From the NCBI RefSeq assembly GCF_008364845.1, contig NZ_VTTP01000005.1, positions 186,001-250,000 of the forward strand: 64,000 bases of DNA, given 5' to 3'. Positions 25,847 to 35,291 of this stretch are shown here, in pieces. How positions within the stretch are numbered: position 1 is the stretch's first letter; each line of letters starts with the position of its first letter. Position numbers and translations under genes: made by a program. The DNA comes from Actinotalea subterranea. GTDB lineage: Bacteria; Actinomycetota; Actinomycetes; Actinomycetales; Cellulomonadaceae. The notes under the pieces are model-generated. The model saw nothing but the letters and a program-made list of their open reading frames with translations. It was not told where the DNA came from and did no database searches.

Positions 25847-26383
25847 GTGCCCCTCCCTGACTTCGTCACCCGCCTGCGCGCCGGCGTCGGGCACGAGCTC
25901 CTCTGGCTGGCGGGCGTGTCCGCCGTGGTGGTGGCTGACGACGGCCGCCTGCTCCTCGGCCGCCGCTCCGACACGGGCCGCTGGGCCGTCGTCAGCGGGA
26001 TCCTGGATCCGGGTGAGCAGCCCGCCGTCGCGGCCGCGCGGGAGGTGCTCGAGGAGACGGGCGTGAGCGTCGAGGTCGTCGCGCTGACCGCCGTCGAGAG
26101 CGGTGACCTGGTGCGCTACCCGAACGGGGACCTCGCCCAGTACCTCGACGTGTGCTTCTGGGCTCGTCCCGCCGCGGGCTCCGCGCAGGCGTACGTGGCC
26201 GACGACGAGTCCCTCGAGGTGGGCTGGTTCGCACCGGACGCGCTGCCGGCGGACCTCACGTCGAGTTCGATCGGCCGCATCGAGCGCACCATGCGCTACA
26301 TCCGCGAGGTGTCCGGCGACGGCGCGCGCGGGCTGGACGCCACGTCCCACCGCGGCGTCCAGCCCTGGTTCGTCCGGCCCTGA
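25847..26383 (+). CDS. NUDIX hydrolase
   Basis: 178-aa pyrophosphohydrolase. Nudix box at 51-73: G-x5-E-x7-R-E-V-L-E-E-T-G (GILDPGEQPAVAAAREVLEE...). N-terminal HELLWLAGVSAVV and QYLDVCFWARP match ADP-ribose/NADH-type NUDIX enzymes, but the substrate is not proven. Leaderless start: -10 TAGAGT (25835-25840), 6 nt, GTG 25847. Divergent from the MerR gene and possibly controlled by it. Confidence 0.92.
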   Translation: MPLPDFVTRLRAGVGHELLWLAGVSAVVVADDGRLLLGRRSDTGRWAVVSGILDPGEQPAVAAAREVLEETGVSVEVVALTAVESGDLVRYPNGDLAQYLDVCFWARPAAGSAQAYVADDESLEVGWFAPDALPADLTSSSIGRIERTMRYIREVSGDGARGLDATSHRGVQPWFVRP

Positions 26384-26433
26384 GCGGCCTGCGCTCGATC
26401 CCGGTCCGGCCCTGACGGCCTCGCGCTCAGCGC

Positions 26434-27189
26434 TCAGCGCCAGCGGAACAGCTTGGCGGCGAGCGGGATGAGCAGCACGGTCCAGGCCCCCATGACGAGG
26501 AGCTGCTGCGCCGGCAGCCCGGTACCGAACCAGCCCTCGGTCATCGCCTGGGAGGCAGCGCCCAGCGGCGTGAACCCGCTGATCCGCGCGAGCGTCTCGG
26601 GCATCATCGGGCCCGGCATCCAGACACCCGCGAAGAACAGCATCGGGAAGTACAGGAGCATCCCGACGCCGTTCGCGACGGCCGTGTTCGGCACGAGCGC
26701 GGCGATCAGGCAGCCCAATGCGATCATCTGGACGGCGCCGAGCAGGAACGAGCCTGCGACGACCAGCGGCTGCTCGGGTGCGGCGAGGCTCAGCATCAGG
26801 CCCCCGGCGACGAGCGCCAGCACGACCGCGACGACGAGCGCCGCGACGTTGATCGCGACCTGCGCGACGAGCACCCGCGACGCGGGCACCGGTGTGGTCG
26901 ACAGCCGCCGCAGCACCCCCTTCTCGCGGTAGCTGCCGAACACGGCCGGGAACGTCGTCAGGGAGACGGTGCCCATGGCGAGGGCCAGCACGATGGGGGC
27001 GAAGAGGTCGATCGCCCTCAGGCCCGCGAACGCGGGCCCCTGGTCGGTGATCGGCTCGAGCATGCCCGGGATCACGCGGCCCAGCAGGAGCAGGAGGACC
27101 GTGGGGAACGCGAGCGCGAAGAACACGTTGCTCGGGTCCCGCAGGTACATCCGGGCCTCGGTCACGGTCAGGGTCGTCAGAGCACGCAT
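26434..27189 (-). CDS. ABC-2 type permease
   Basis: 251-aa membrane protein with about six transmembrane segments and the signature SYREKGVLRRLSTTPVPASRVLVAQVAIN of drug-export permeases (DrrB-like). A C-terminal PTYWLGTA-type motif is absent; instead GFTPLGAASQAMTEGWFG gives the same turn. Works with the ATPase encoded 2 bp upstream. Substrate unknown; probably drugs or lipid-like molecules. Confidence 0.92.
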   Translation of the reverse strand: MRALTTLTVTEARMYLRDPSNVFFALAFPTVLLLLLGRVIPGMLEPITDQGPAFAGLRAIDLFAPIVLALAMGTVSLTTFPAVFGSYREKGVLRRLSTTPVPASRVLVAQVAINVAALVVAVVLALVAGGLMLSLAAPEQPLVVAGSFLLGAVQMIALGCLIAALVPNTAVANGVGMLLYFPMLFFAGVWMPGPMMPETLARISGFTPLGAASQAMTEGWFGTGLPAQQLLVMGAWTVLLIPLAAKLFRWR

Positions 27190-27191
27190 GG

Positions 27192-28229
27192 TCAGGCCTC
27201 CACGTCTGCGAAGAGGGCACCGGCGGCCGGGGTCTGGGCGCCGGTGGGAGTACGGGTGAGGGCCACGAAGGCGTCCTCGAGGCTCGGCCGTCCGACCTCC
27301 ACGTCGTACGGCGTGATGCCCTGTGCGGCGAGGGCGAGGACGACCTCGACGACCACGTCGCGCCTGCCGTCGATGACGAGCTCCCCGTTCTCGATCGCCA
27401 CCGAGCGCACCGTGTCGAGGGCGCGCAGCAGGCGAGCGACCTGGGCGTCGTCGACGTCGTCCGACGTCCGCAAGCGCAGCGCCGGCCCGCCCGCGACGCG
27501 CTCGGCGAGCCCGGCGGGTGTGTCGGTGGCGACCACCACGCCGTCGTCGATCAGGGCGATGCGGTCGCACAGCCGCTCGGCCTCGTCCATGAAGTGCGTG
27601 ACGAGCACGATCGTCACGCCGGAGTCGCGCACCGCCTCGATGAGCTGCCACGTGTCGCGGCGCGCCTGGGGGTCGAGGCCCGTGGTCAGCTCGTCGAGGA
27701 CCGCGATCTCGGGGTTGCCGACGAGGGCGAGCGCGATCGACAGCCGCTGCTTCTGGCCACCGGACAGGGCACGGAACTGGGTGTCCCAGGACGCGGTCAG
27801 GCCGAGCTGCTCCGCGAGGGCCCGGCCGTCGGCGGGCCGGTCGTAGAAGGACGCGTAGAGCGCGAGCGCCTCGCCGACCTTGATGCGCGGCGGCAGCTCG
27901 CTCTCCTGGAGCTGGCTCCCGACGCGCCGGTGCAGCTCGACGGCGTCGCGCTGCGGGTCGAGGCCGAGGACCTGGACGGTCCCCGTGTCCGGGGTGCGCA
28001 GGCCGCTGATCATCTCGACGGTCGTGGTCTTCCCGGCTCCGTTGGGGCCGAGGACCCCGAAGATCTCGCCGCGGCGGACCTCGAAGCTGACGTCCCGGAC
28101 GGCCTGCTTGGCGCCGTACGCCTTGGCGACGTGGCGGACGGAGATGACGGGGGCGTCGGGCGCCTCGGGCGTCGGGCGCGAGGAGGGTAAGTGGGGACGG
28201 GTCGGCTCGGGTCGGCGGGTCTCGGGCAT
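27192..28229 (-). CDS. ABC transporter ATP-binding protein
   Basis: 345-aa ATPase with Walker A GPNGAGKT, signature LSGGQKQRLS, Walker B VLDELTTGLD and switch His in LVTHFMDEAE. The Walker B Glu is followed by Leu rather than the common Pro, a known variation in drug-exporter ATPases. A proline-rich N-terminal extension of 27 residues and a C-terminal domain of about 80 residues flank the ATPase. Operon with the permease. A 42-bp tandem array lies directly upstream. Confidence 0.93.
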   Translation of the reverse strand: MPETRRPEPTRPHLPSSRPTPEAPDAPVISVRHVAKAYGAKQAVRDVSFEVRRGEIFGVLGPNGAGKTTTVEMISGLRTPDTGTVQVLGLDPQRDAVELHRRVGSQLQESELPPRIKVGEALALYASFYDRPADGRALAEQLGLTASWDTQFRALSGGQKQRLSIALALVGNPEIAVLDELTTGLDPQARRDTWQLIEAVRDSGVTIVLVTHFMDEAERLCDRIALIDDGVVVATDTPAGLAERVAGGPALRLRTSDDVDDAQVARLLRALDTVRSVAIENGELVIDGRRDVVVEVVLALAAQGITPYDVEVGRPSLEDAFVALTRTPTGAQTPAAGALFADVEA

Positions 28230-28259
28230 GGCGGACCTCCTGAGGGTGTGGTCGGGTGC

Positions 28260-28385
28260 GGGACGGCGCCTGAGCGCCTCCCTGAGGTGGTGGTGCGGTA
28301 CGGGACGGCGCTCGGGCGCCTCCCTGAGGTGGTGGTGCGGTACGGGACGGCGCCTGAGCGCCTCCCTGACGTGGTGCGGTGGTCG
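28260..28385. repeat. 42-bp tandem repeat, three copies
   Basis: Copies start at 28260, 28302 and 28344 with few differences. Each contains GGCGC-ctga-GCGCC-like dyad symmetry. It fills most of the 174-bp gap between two leftward ABC operons, so it could be a structured 5' leader for the downstream ATPase gene or an intergenic repeat. Confidence 0.85.
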
Positions 28386-28403
28386 ACCGGTCCCGGTGAG
28401 GGA

Positions 28404-29135
28404 TCAGGTAGCGACCTTGCGGAGCGGCGCGTTGCGCAGCACGGCGAGGTACAGCGCGGCGAGCACGACCGGGACGAGGCCCACGAGCGGGACGCGGGCC
28501 AGCGGGGCGATCGGGTCGAGCAGCGTGGAGGTGAGCAGCGGGCTCACGAGGATGAGCGGGCCGACGGTGAACGGGAGCGCGAGGGTGCCCCACCAGCCGC
28601 CGAGGCGGTAGTAGACGATCCCGACGAGCAGGCCCGAGACCTGGGCCGTGAGGAAGACGAGGCCGAGGTCGGCCAGGATCCAGCCGACCTGGCTCGAGTC
28701 CTGGAAGAGCGCGTTCTCGTCGACGATCTTGTGCCCCCAGCCCACGGCGTCGAAGGCCAGCGCCTCGAGCTGGAGGACGACGGTCATGATCACCGTGTAG
28801 GTGGCGGCCATCGTGACGGCCTGCACCAGGGACGCCCGGCCGAGCGACCTCCGGGTCATCCCGGCGGCGACGTGGACGTTGATGTAGACGGACGAGGTGA
28901 TGATCGCGATCGAGAACGGGAACCACGTGAACCCCTGGCGACCGAACTGCGCGACCGAGATCTCGACGGTCGTGAACCGGTCCACGAGGACGGGTCCGAC
29001 GACGACCGCGAGCACGAGGATGCCGGCCGCCCAGGCCGCCATGACGAAGTTGCGCGAGAGCAGCCACCGGGTGGCGACGCGCGTCGAGGAGCGACGGCGG
29101 ACGCGGCCTGCGGCGGCCAGGGTCGGGGTGGTCAT
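28404..29135 (-). CDS. Membrane protein of YtrA/YtrB-type ABC system
   Basis: 243 aa, about six transmembrane segments; no ATPase or binding motifs. It resembles the permease-like partner found in small GntR-ATPase-permease cassettes. ARGMTRRSLGRASLVQA-type sequence in a cytoplasmic loop (HVAAGMTRRSLGRASL) is characteristic of these proteins. Start overlaps the ATPase stop by 4 bp. Third gene of an operon led by the GntR repressor; transported compound unknown, by analogy cell-wall antibiotics or membrane stress. Confidence 0.82.
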   Translation of the reverse strand: MTTPTLAAAGRVRRRSSTRVATRWLLSRNFVMAAWAAGILVLAVVVGPVLVDRFTTVEISVAQFGRQGFTWFPFSIAIITSSVYINVHVAAGMTRRSLGRASLVQAVTMAATYTVIMTVVLQLEALAFDAVGWGHKIVDENALFQDSSQVGWILADLGLVFLTAQVSGLLVGIVYYRLGGWWGTLALPFTVGPLILVSPLLTSTLLDPIAPLARVPLVGLVPVVLAALYLAVLRNAPLRKVAT

Positions 29136-30010
29136 CGCACGGCCCCCTTCTCGGTGAGGTGGACGAAGAGGCTCTGCAGGTCCACGGGTCCCAGCTCGAG
29201 CCCGAGGTCGCCGGCCGCCGACCGGTCCGCGGCCGTGAGGCGGCCGTCGATGGTGATCTCGACGGTCCGGCCCAGCTGCTGACGGCCGAGGACGACGCGA
29301 CCGGCGGTGAACTGCTCGACGACGTCCGCGGGGCCCGTGACGCTGACGCCGCGGGCGCGGAGCTCGTCCGCCTCCTCGGCGAGCAGCACGCGGCCGTGGT
29401 CGAGGATCACGACGCCCTCGAGCAGCCGCTGGATCTCGTCGATCAGGTGGCTCGACAGCACGATGGTGCGCGGGTGCTCCACGTAGTCGGCCATGAGGGC
29501 GTCGTAGAACGCGTAGCGGGACGGGGCGTCCATGCCGAGGTACACCTCGTCGAAGATCGTCAGCTCGGCACGCGACGCGAGGCCGACGATCGCCCCGAAC
29601 GCCGACTTCTTGCCCCGGGAGAGCGAGCTCGGCGTGCGGCGCGCCTCGAGCTCGAACGTGTCCATGAGGCGCCCGGCGAGCTCAGGGTCGAAGTTCGGGC
29701 GCGCGTCGGCGACGAACCGCAGGTTGTCCTTCATCGACACGTCCACGTAGACGTCGCCGCTCTCGCGGACCAGGCACACGCCGGCCATGACGCGGTCGTT
29801 CTCCCACGGGTCCTCGCCGTCGACGAGCACGCTGCCCGACGTCGGGCGACGAAACGACGCGAGGACCGACAGGAGGGTCGTCTTGCCGGAGCCGTTGCGG
29901 CCGAGGAGGCCGTGGATCGCCCCTGCCGCGAGGTCGACGGTCGCGTGGTCGAGCGCGACGGTCCTGCCGTAGCGGACGGTCACGTCGCGGACCTGCACTG
30001 CGAAGCTCAT
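29132..30010 (-). CDS. ABC transporter ATP-binding protein (YtrB-like)
   Basis: 292-aa ATPase. Walker A GRNGSGKT is normal, but the signature reads LSRGKK in place of LSGGQ and Walker B reads IFDEVYLGMD, features shared with YtrB-type proteins of GntR-controlled cassettes. The switch His is in SSHLIDEI. A C-terminal domain follows residue 210. 4-bp overlaps on both sides link it to gntR and the membrane protein. Confidence 0.9.
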   Translation of the reverse strand: MSFAVQVRDVTVRYGRTVALDHATVDLAAGAIHGLLGRNGSGKTTLLSVLASFRRPTSGSVLVDGEDPWENDRVMAGVCLVRESGDVYVDVSMKDNLRFVADARPNFDPELAGRLMDTFELEARRTPSSLSRGKKSAFGAIVGLASRAELTIFDEVYLGMDAPSRYAFYDALMADYVEHPRTIVLSSHLIDEIQRLLEGVVILDHGRVLLAEEADELRARGVSVTGPADVVEQFTAGRVVLGRQQLGRTVEITIDGRLTAADRSAAGDLGLELGPVDLQSLFVHLTEKGAVR

Positions 30011-30519
30011 GACTGCTCCCCGGTGTCCGTGGGGCGCGCCGGCGACGCCGCGGAGCCCCGCTCGGTGCGGGTGGCGCCCGCGGTGTCGCCGGTCGGGCCG
30101 GCCTGGTCGGTGGGTCCGGCGTCCCGGGCGCGGTCCTGTGCCGAGGTGGTGCCGGTGCGCCCCGCGGCGTCGATCTCGCGGAGCCGGCGCACGACGTCCT
30201 CGATCGGGATGCCGAGGAGGCGCGCCTCGTCTGCGAGCGGCTTGACCGAGTCGGTGAGGAAGCGGTCCCTGCGGCCGGCGACGAGGCGGTCGCGCGCGCC
30301 GTCGGCGACGAACATGCCGACGCCGCGCCGCTTGTAGACCACGCCCTCGTCGACGAGCTCCGCGAAGGCCTTGGCGGCCGTCGCCGGGTTGATCCGGTAC
30401 GTCGTCGCGTACTGGGTGGTGGACATGATCTGCTCCTCCTCCCGGAGGCTGCCGTTGAGGATCTCGTCACGGATCTGGTCGGCGATCTGCAGGTAGATGG
30501 GGTCACGTCCGTCGAACAT
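30007..30519 (-). CDS. GntR-family (YtrA subfamily) repressor
   Basis: 170 aa. Opening MFDGRDPIYLQIADQIRDEI and wHTH STTQYATTYRINPATAAKAFAELVDEG are typical YtrA; the effector domain is short, and the last 60 residues are low complexity (Gly/Thr/Ala/Arg). ATG 30519 fits the family start and has GGGAGG upstream; longer starts run into the operator. A perfect inverted repeat upstream (30551-30576) is the probable autoregulatory site, controlling the ABC cassette behind it. Confidence 0.92.
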   Translation of the reverse strand: MFDGRDPIYLQIADQIRDEILNGSLREEEQIMSTTQYATTYRINPATAAKAFAELVDEGVVYKRRGVGMFVADGARDRLVAGRRDRFLTDSVKPLADEARLLGIPIEDVVRRLREIDAAGRTGTTSAQDRARDAGPTDQAGPTGDTAGATRTERGSAASPARPTDTGEQS

Positions 30520-30550
30520 GGTCCTCATCCTCCCGCCCACGCTGGTCCGT

Positions 30551-30576
30551 TGGTTCATTACTCGACTAATGAACCA
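30551..30576. promoter_or_regulatory. YtrA-type operator
   Basis: Ten-bp perfect arms TGGTTCATTA (30551-30560) and TAATGAACCA (30567-30576) around 6 bp. GTTCA...TGAAC palindromes are typical of YtrA regulators. Located 32-57 bp upstream of the gntR start. Confidence 0.8.
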
Positions 30577-30609
30577 CAGAACACGGGCAGGACGCAAGGG
30601 GGGCACGAA

Positions 30610-30637
30610 GGCCCCGGCCGCTGCTGCGGTCGGGGCC
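30610..30637 (-). terminator. Terminator of the lysC-asd operon
   Basis: Twelve-bp stem (30610-30621 with 30626-30637, one mismatch, 4-nt loop), 34 bp after the asd stop and before the gntR operator. No T-tract. The descending arm is followed by CTTCGTGCC (complement), like the tRNA terminators. Confidence 0.7.
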
Positions 30638-30670
30638 CTCGCGTGGTCGTGCGGAGGTGCGGTCGTGCGG

Positions 30671-33021
<2,351 letters not shown>

Positions 33022-33096
33022 GGCGAGCTCTCCGGGTGTCGGGGTGGGTCGGGCGGGTGTCGGAGCCAGCATTCCGGGTCCCGGTGCTGATGGCCG

Positions 33097-33135
33097 AGCA
33101 TAATCCCGCCCACCCCTCGGACACCGGGGTGTCCG
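33097..33135 (-). promoter_or_regulatory. lysC promoter with overlapping dyad
   Basis: Leftward -10 TATGCT (complement of 33097-33102), and inverted repeat CGGACACC-gg-GGTGTCCG (33118-33135) at the expected -35. Possible repressor site; regulator unknown. Confidence 0.5.
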
Positions 33136-33261
33136 GGATCCGGAAGCGCCGCTCGCCTCATGCGTGCGCCGCGCGCGCGAGACGAGCTCGGGCCCGGCCG
33201 CGTGAGGCCACCAGGTCATGGTGCGACGATGGCAGCACCACACGACGCACCGGGGGACGCG

Positions 33262-33801
33262 ATGAGGGCGCGAGCAGCACGGGGGCGGGCGGGGACCGCA
33301 CGTCTGGCGGGACTCCTCCTCCTGGTCCTGGCGTCCGCCGGGGCGTGCGCGACGGGCGCGGGCGACGAGGCACCCACCTCGGACGGCACCGTCACGACCG
33401 AGCCCGGCGCGGAACCCACCGGCACGCCGTCGCCCACCACCACCTCGTCCGCGCCCTCCGCGGGCGCCGACCTGACCGGCACGTCGCTGACGATCGCCCT
33501 CGACGAGCAGGGCGACGGCGCGCCCACCACCTCGACCCTCACCTGCGACCCGCCGGGTGGCGACCACGCGGACCCCGAGGCCGCGTGCGACGCGCTGGCC
33601 GCCGCCGGCGGGGTGGCCGCGTTCGCGCCCCCGCAGGACGACATGTGCACCGAGCAGTACGGCGGTCCGCAGGTCGCGACGGTCGAGGGCACCGTGGCAG
33701 GCGAGCGGGTGACCGCGCGCTTCAGCCGCACCAACGGCTGCGAGATCTCCCGATGGGACGCGCTCGCCCCCCTGCTGGGCTCTCCGGGCGGCGGCCTCTG
33801 A
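33262..33801 (+). CDS. Subtilisin-inhibitor-like (SSI) secreted lipoprotein
   Basis: 179 aa. Signal peptide with hydrophobic core ([15 protein letters not shown]) and weak lipobox at Cys29; Thr/Pro/Ala-rich linker to about 72; then an SSI-like domain with four Cys in the family spacing (Cys95, 109, 129, 160), the pairs expected for two disulfides. SSI proteins block serine proteases. By alignment from memory, the reactive P1 residue (two after the third Cys) is Glu131, not Met/Lys. ATG 33262 after GGGGGAC; other starts are possible. Alone between lysC and DUF5063. Confidence 0.75.
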   Translation: MRARAARGRAGTARLAGLLLLVLASAGACATGAGDEAPTSDGTVTTEPGAEPTGTPSPTTTSSAPSAGADLTGTSLTIALDEQGDGAPTTSTLTCDPPGGDHADPEAACDALAAAGGVAAFAPPQDDMCTEQYGGPQVATVEGTVAGERVTARFSRTNGCEISRWDALAPLLGSPGGGL

Positions 33802-33933
33802 GACCTCCGGGGCGCCGCCGCGGGGTCCCGGCGCGGTCTGCCGACGCCTCACGGCCGGCACGGTCCGGGCTGCCAGGGCCGGCACGGCCGGCACGCTCCG
33901 GGCTCCCAGGGTGGCGCTCCGGGAGCGGCCGGG

Positions 33934-34548
33934 TCAGGGGTGCAGCGCCTGGAACTCCGCCTCGGCCGCGACCTCGTCGTCCACGTCGAGGCGCAGGTGC
34001 GCGAGGATCGCGTGCAGCACACGCAGCACGGCGGCCGCGCGCTCGCCCCAGTTGGACAGGTACGAGTACTGCCACCACCACAGGGCCTCGATGACGCGGC
34101 CCGTCTCGTAGTGGCGCAACCCCTGGGTCAGCGCGCCCGCGACGAGGACGATGTCGCCCGAGAGCGACGACGTGACGACGTCCTGGCCGAGCACCGGGTC
34201 GTCGACCTCGGCGTAGTCGTCGATGCCGTCGAGGACGTTCTCGAGGGCCGCGCGCAGCGGGTCGAGGTCGACGTCGGGGCCGACGTCGGGCTCGAAGCGC
34301 TCGACGGGGACGACGTCGACGATCGCACCGAGGCGTGCGCCGACGCCCACGACGTCCGAGATGGCGAGGAGGAGCAGCGGGATCGCGACCTCCGGGTTCG
34401 AGCCGGCGGCGACCTCCGTCACGGTGGTCAGGAACGCGCGGGCCTCGTCGGCGACGGAGTCGGCGACGTCGCGCAGGTCGGCGGGCGTGTCCACCAGGAC
34501 CGCGGGCTCCCCCGTGGCCGGCGTCGGGACCTTGGGTGTGTCAGGCAC
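33934..34548 (-). CDS. DUF5063-family protein
   Basis: 204-aa soluble helical protein. Recognised by [34 protein letters not shown] near the C terminus and by its usual position right after recR. GTG 34548 overlaps the recR stop by 8 bp and follows GGAGGC. Function unknown; association with recR suggests a link to DNA metabolism, an inference from neighbourhood only. Confidence 0.88.
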   Translation of the reverse strand: MPDTPKVPTPATGEPAVLVDTPADLRDVADSVADEARAFLTTVTEVAAGSNPEVAIPLLLLAISDVVGVGARLGAIVDVVPVERFEPDVGPDVDLDPLRAALENVLDGIDDYAEVDDPVLGQDVVTSSLSGDIVLVAGALTQGLRHYETGRVIEALWWWQYSYLSNWGERAAAVLRVLHAILAHLRLDVDDEVAAEAEFQALHP

Positions 34549-35140
34549 TGATCTGCCTCCTTCCCTCGAAGGCCCGCCCGAGCGTGACCTCATCGGCGTA
34601 CTCCAGGTCCCCGCCGACGGGAAGGCCGGACGCGAGGCGCGTCACCTTAAGACCCATCGGGATGAGCAGGCGGGCGAGGTACGTGGACGTCGCCTCGCCC
34701 TCGACGTTGGGGTCGGTCGCGAGGATGACCTCGGTCACGGTGCCGTCGGCGAGCCGGGTCATGAGCTCCTTGATCCGCAGGTCGTCGGGCCCCACGTTGT
34801 CGATCGGGTTGATGGCCCCGCCGAGCACGTGGTACCGCCCACGGAACTCCCGCGTGCGTTCGATCGCGACGACGTCCTTGGGCTCCTCGACGACGCAGAT
34901 GACGGCGAGCGACCGGCGGGGGTCCCGGCACACGCGGCACAGCTCCTCCTGGGAGACGTTGCCGCAGACCGTGCAGAACTGGACCCGCGCCTTGACCTCG
35001 GTCAGCGCGTCGACGAGGCGACGCACGTCCGTCGGGTCCGCGGCGAGCAGGTGGAAGGCGATCCGCTGCGCGCTCTTGGGACCGACGCCGGGCAACCGCC
35101 CGAGCTCGTCGATCAGGTCCTGGACCACACCTTCGTACAC
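34541..35140 (-). CDS. recR: Recombination mediator RecR
   Basis: 199 aa, RecF-pathway repair. N-terminal HhH ([17 protein letters not shown]), C4 zinc finger (CTVC...CRVC), Toprim domain ([11 protein letters not shown]), C-terminal Walker B-like part. GTG 35140 with -10 TAGGCT (complement of 35147-35152) 6 nt upstream: leaderless. The usual ybaB gene between dnaX and recR is absent. Confidence 0.97.
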   Translation of the reverse strand: MYEGVVQDLIDELGRLPGVGPKSAQRIAFHLLAADPTDVRRLVDALTEVKARVQFCTVCGNVSQEELCRVCRDPRRSLAVICVVEEPKDVVAIERTREFRGRYHVLGGAINPIDNVGPDDLRIKELMTRLADGTVTEVILATDPNVEGEATSTYLARLLIPMGLKVTRLASGLPVGGDLEYADEVTLGRAFEGRRQISA

Positions 35141-35291
35141 CCGGCCAGCCTACGGCGTACCACCGACCCGTGGGCGCCGGGCCAGGCCGGGCCAGGCGGG
35201 CGGCGGGCGGACCCGTGACGTGAGCACCGGGCCCGGCCGTGGCCGGACCGGCGAGGTGGCCACGGTGAGCCCGACGCCGGGTGCGCGCGGC

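Noticed and set aside
28260-28385. CRISPR-like array
   Set aside because: Copies are contiguous 42-bp tandem units without unique spacers, and no cas gene is present.
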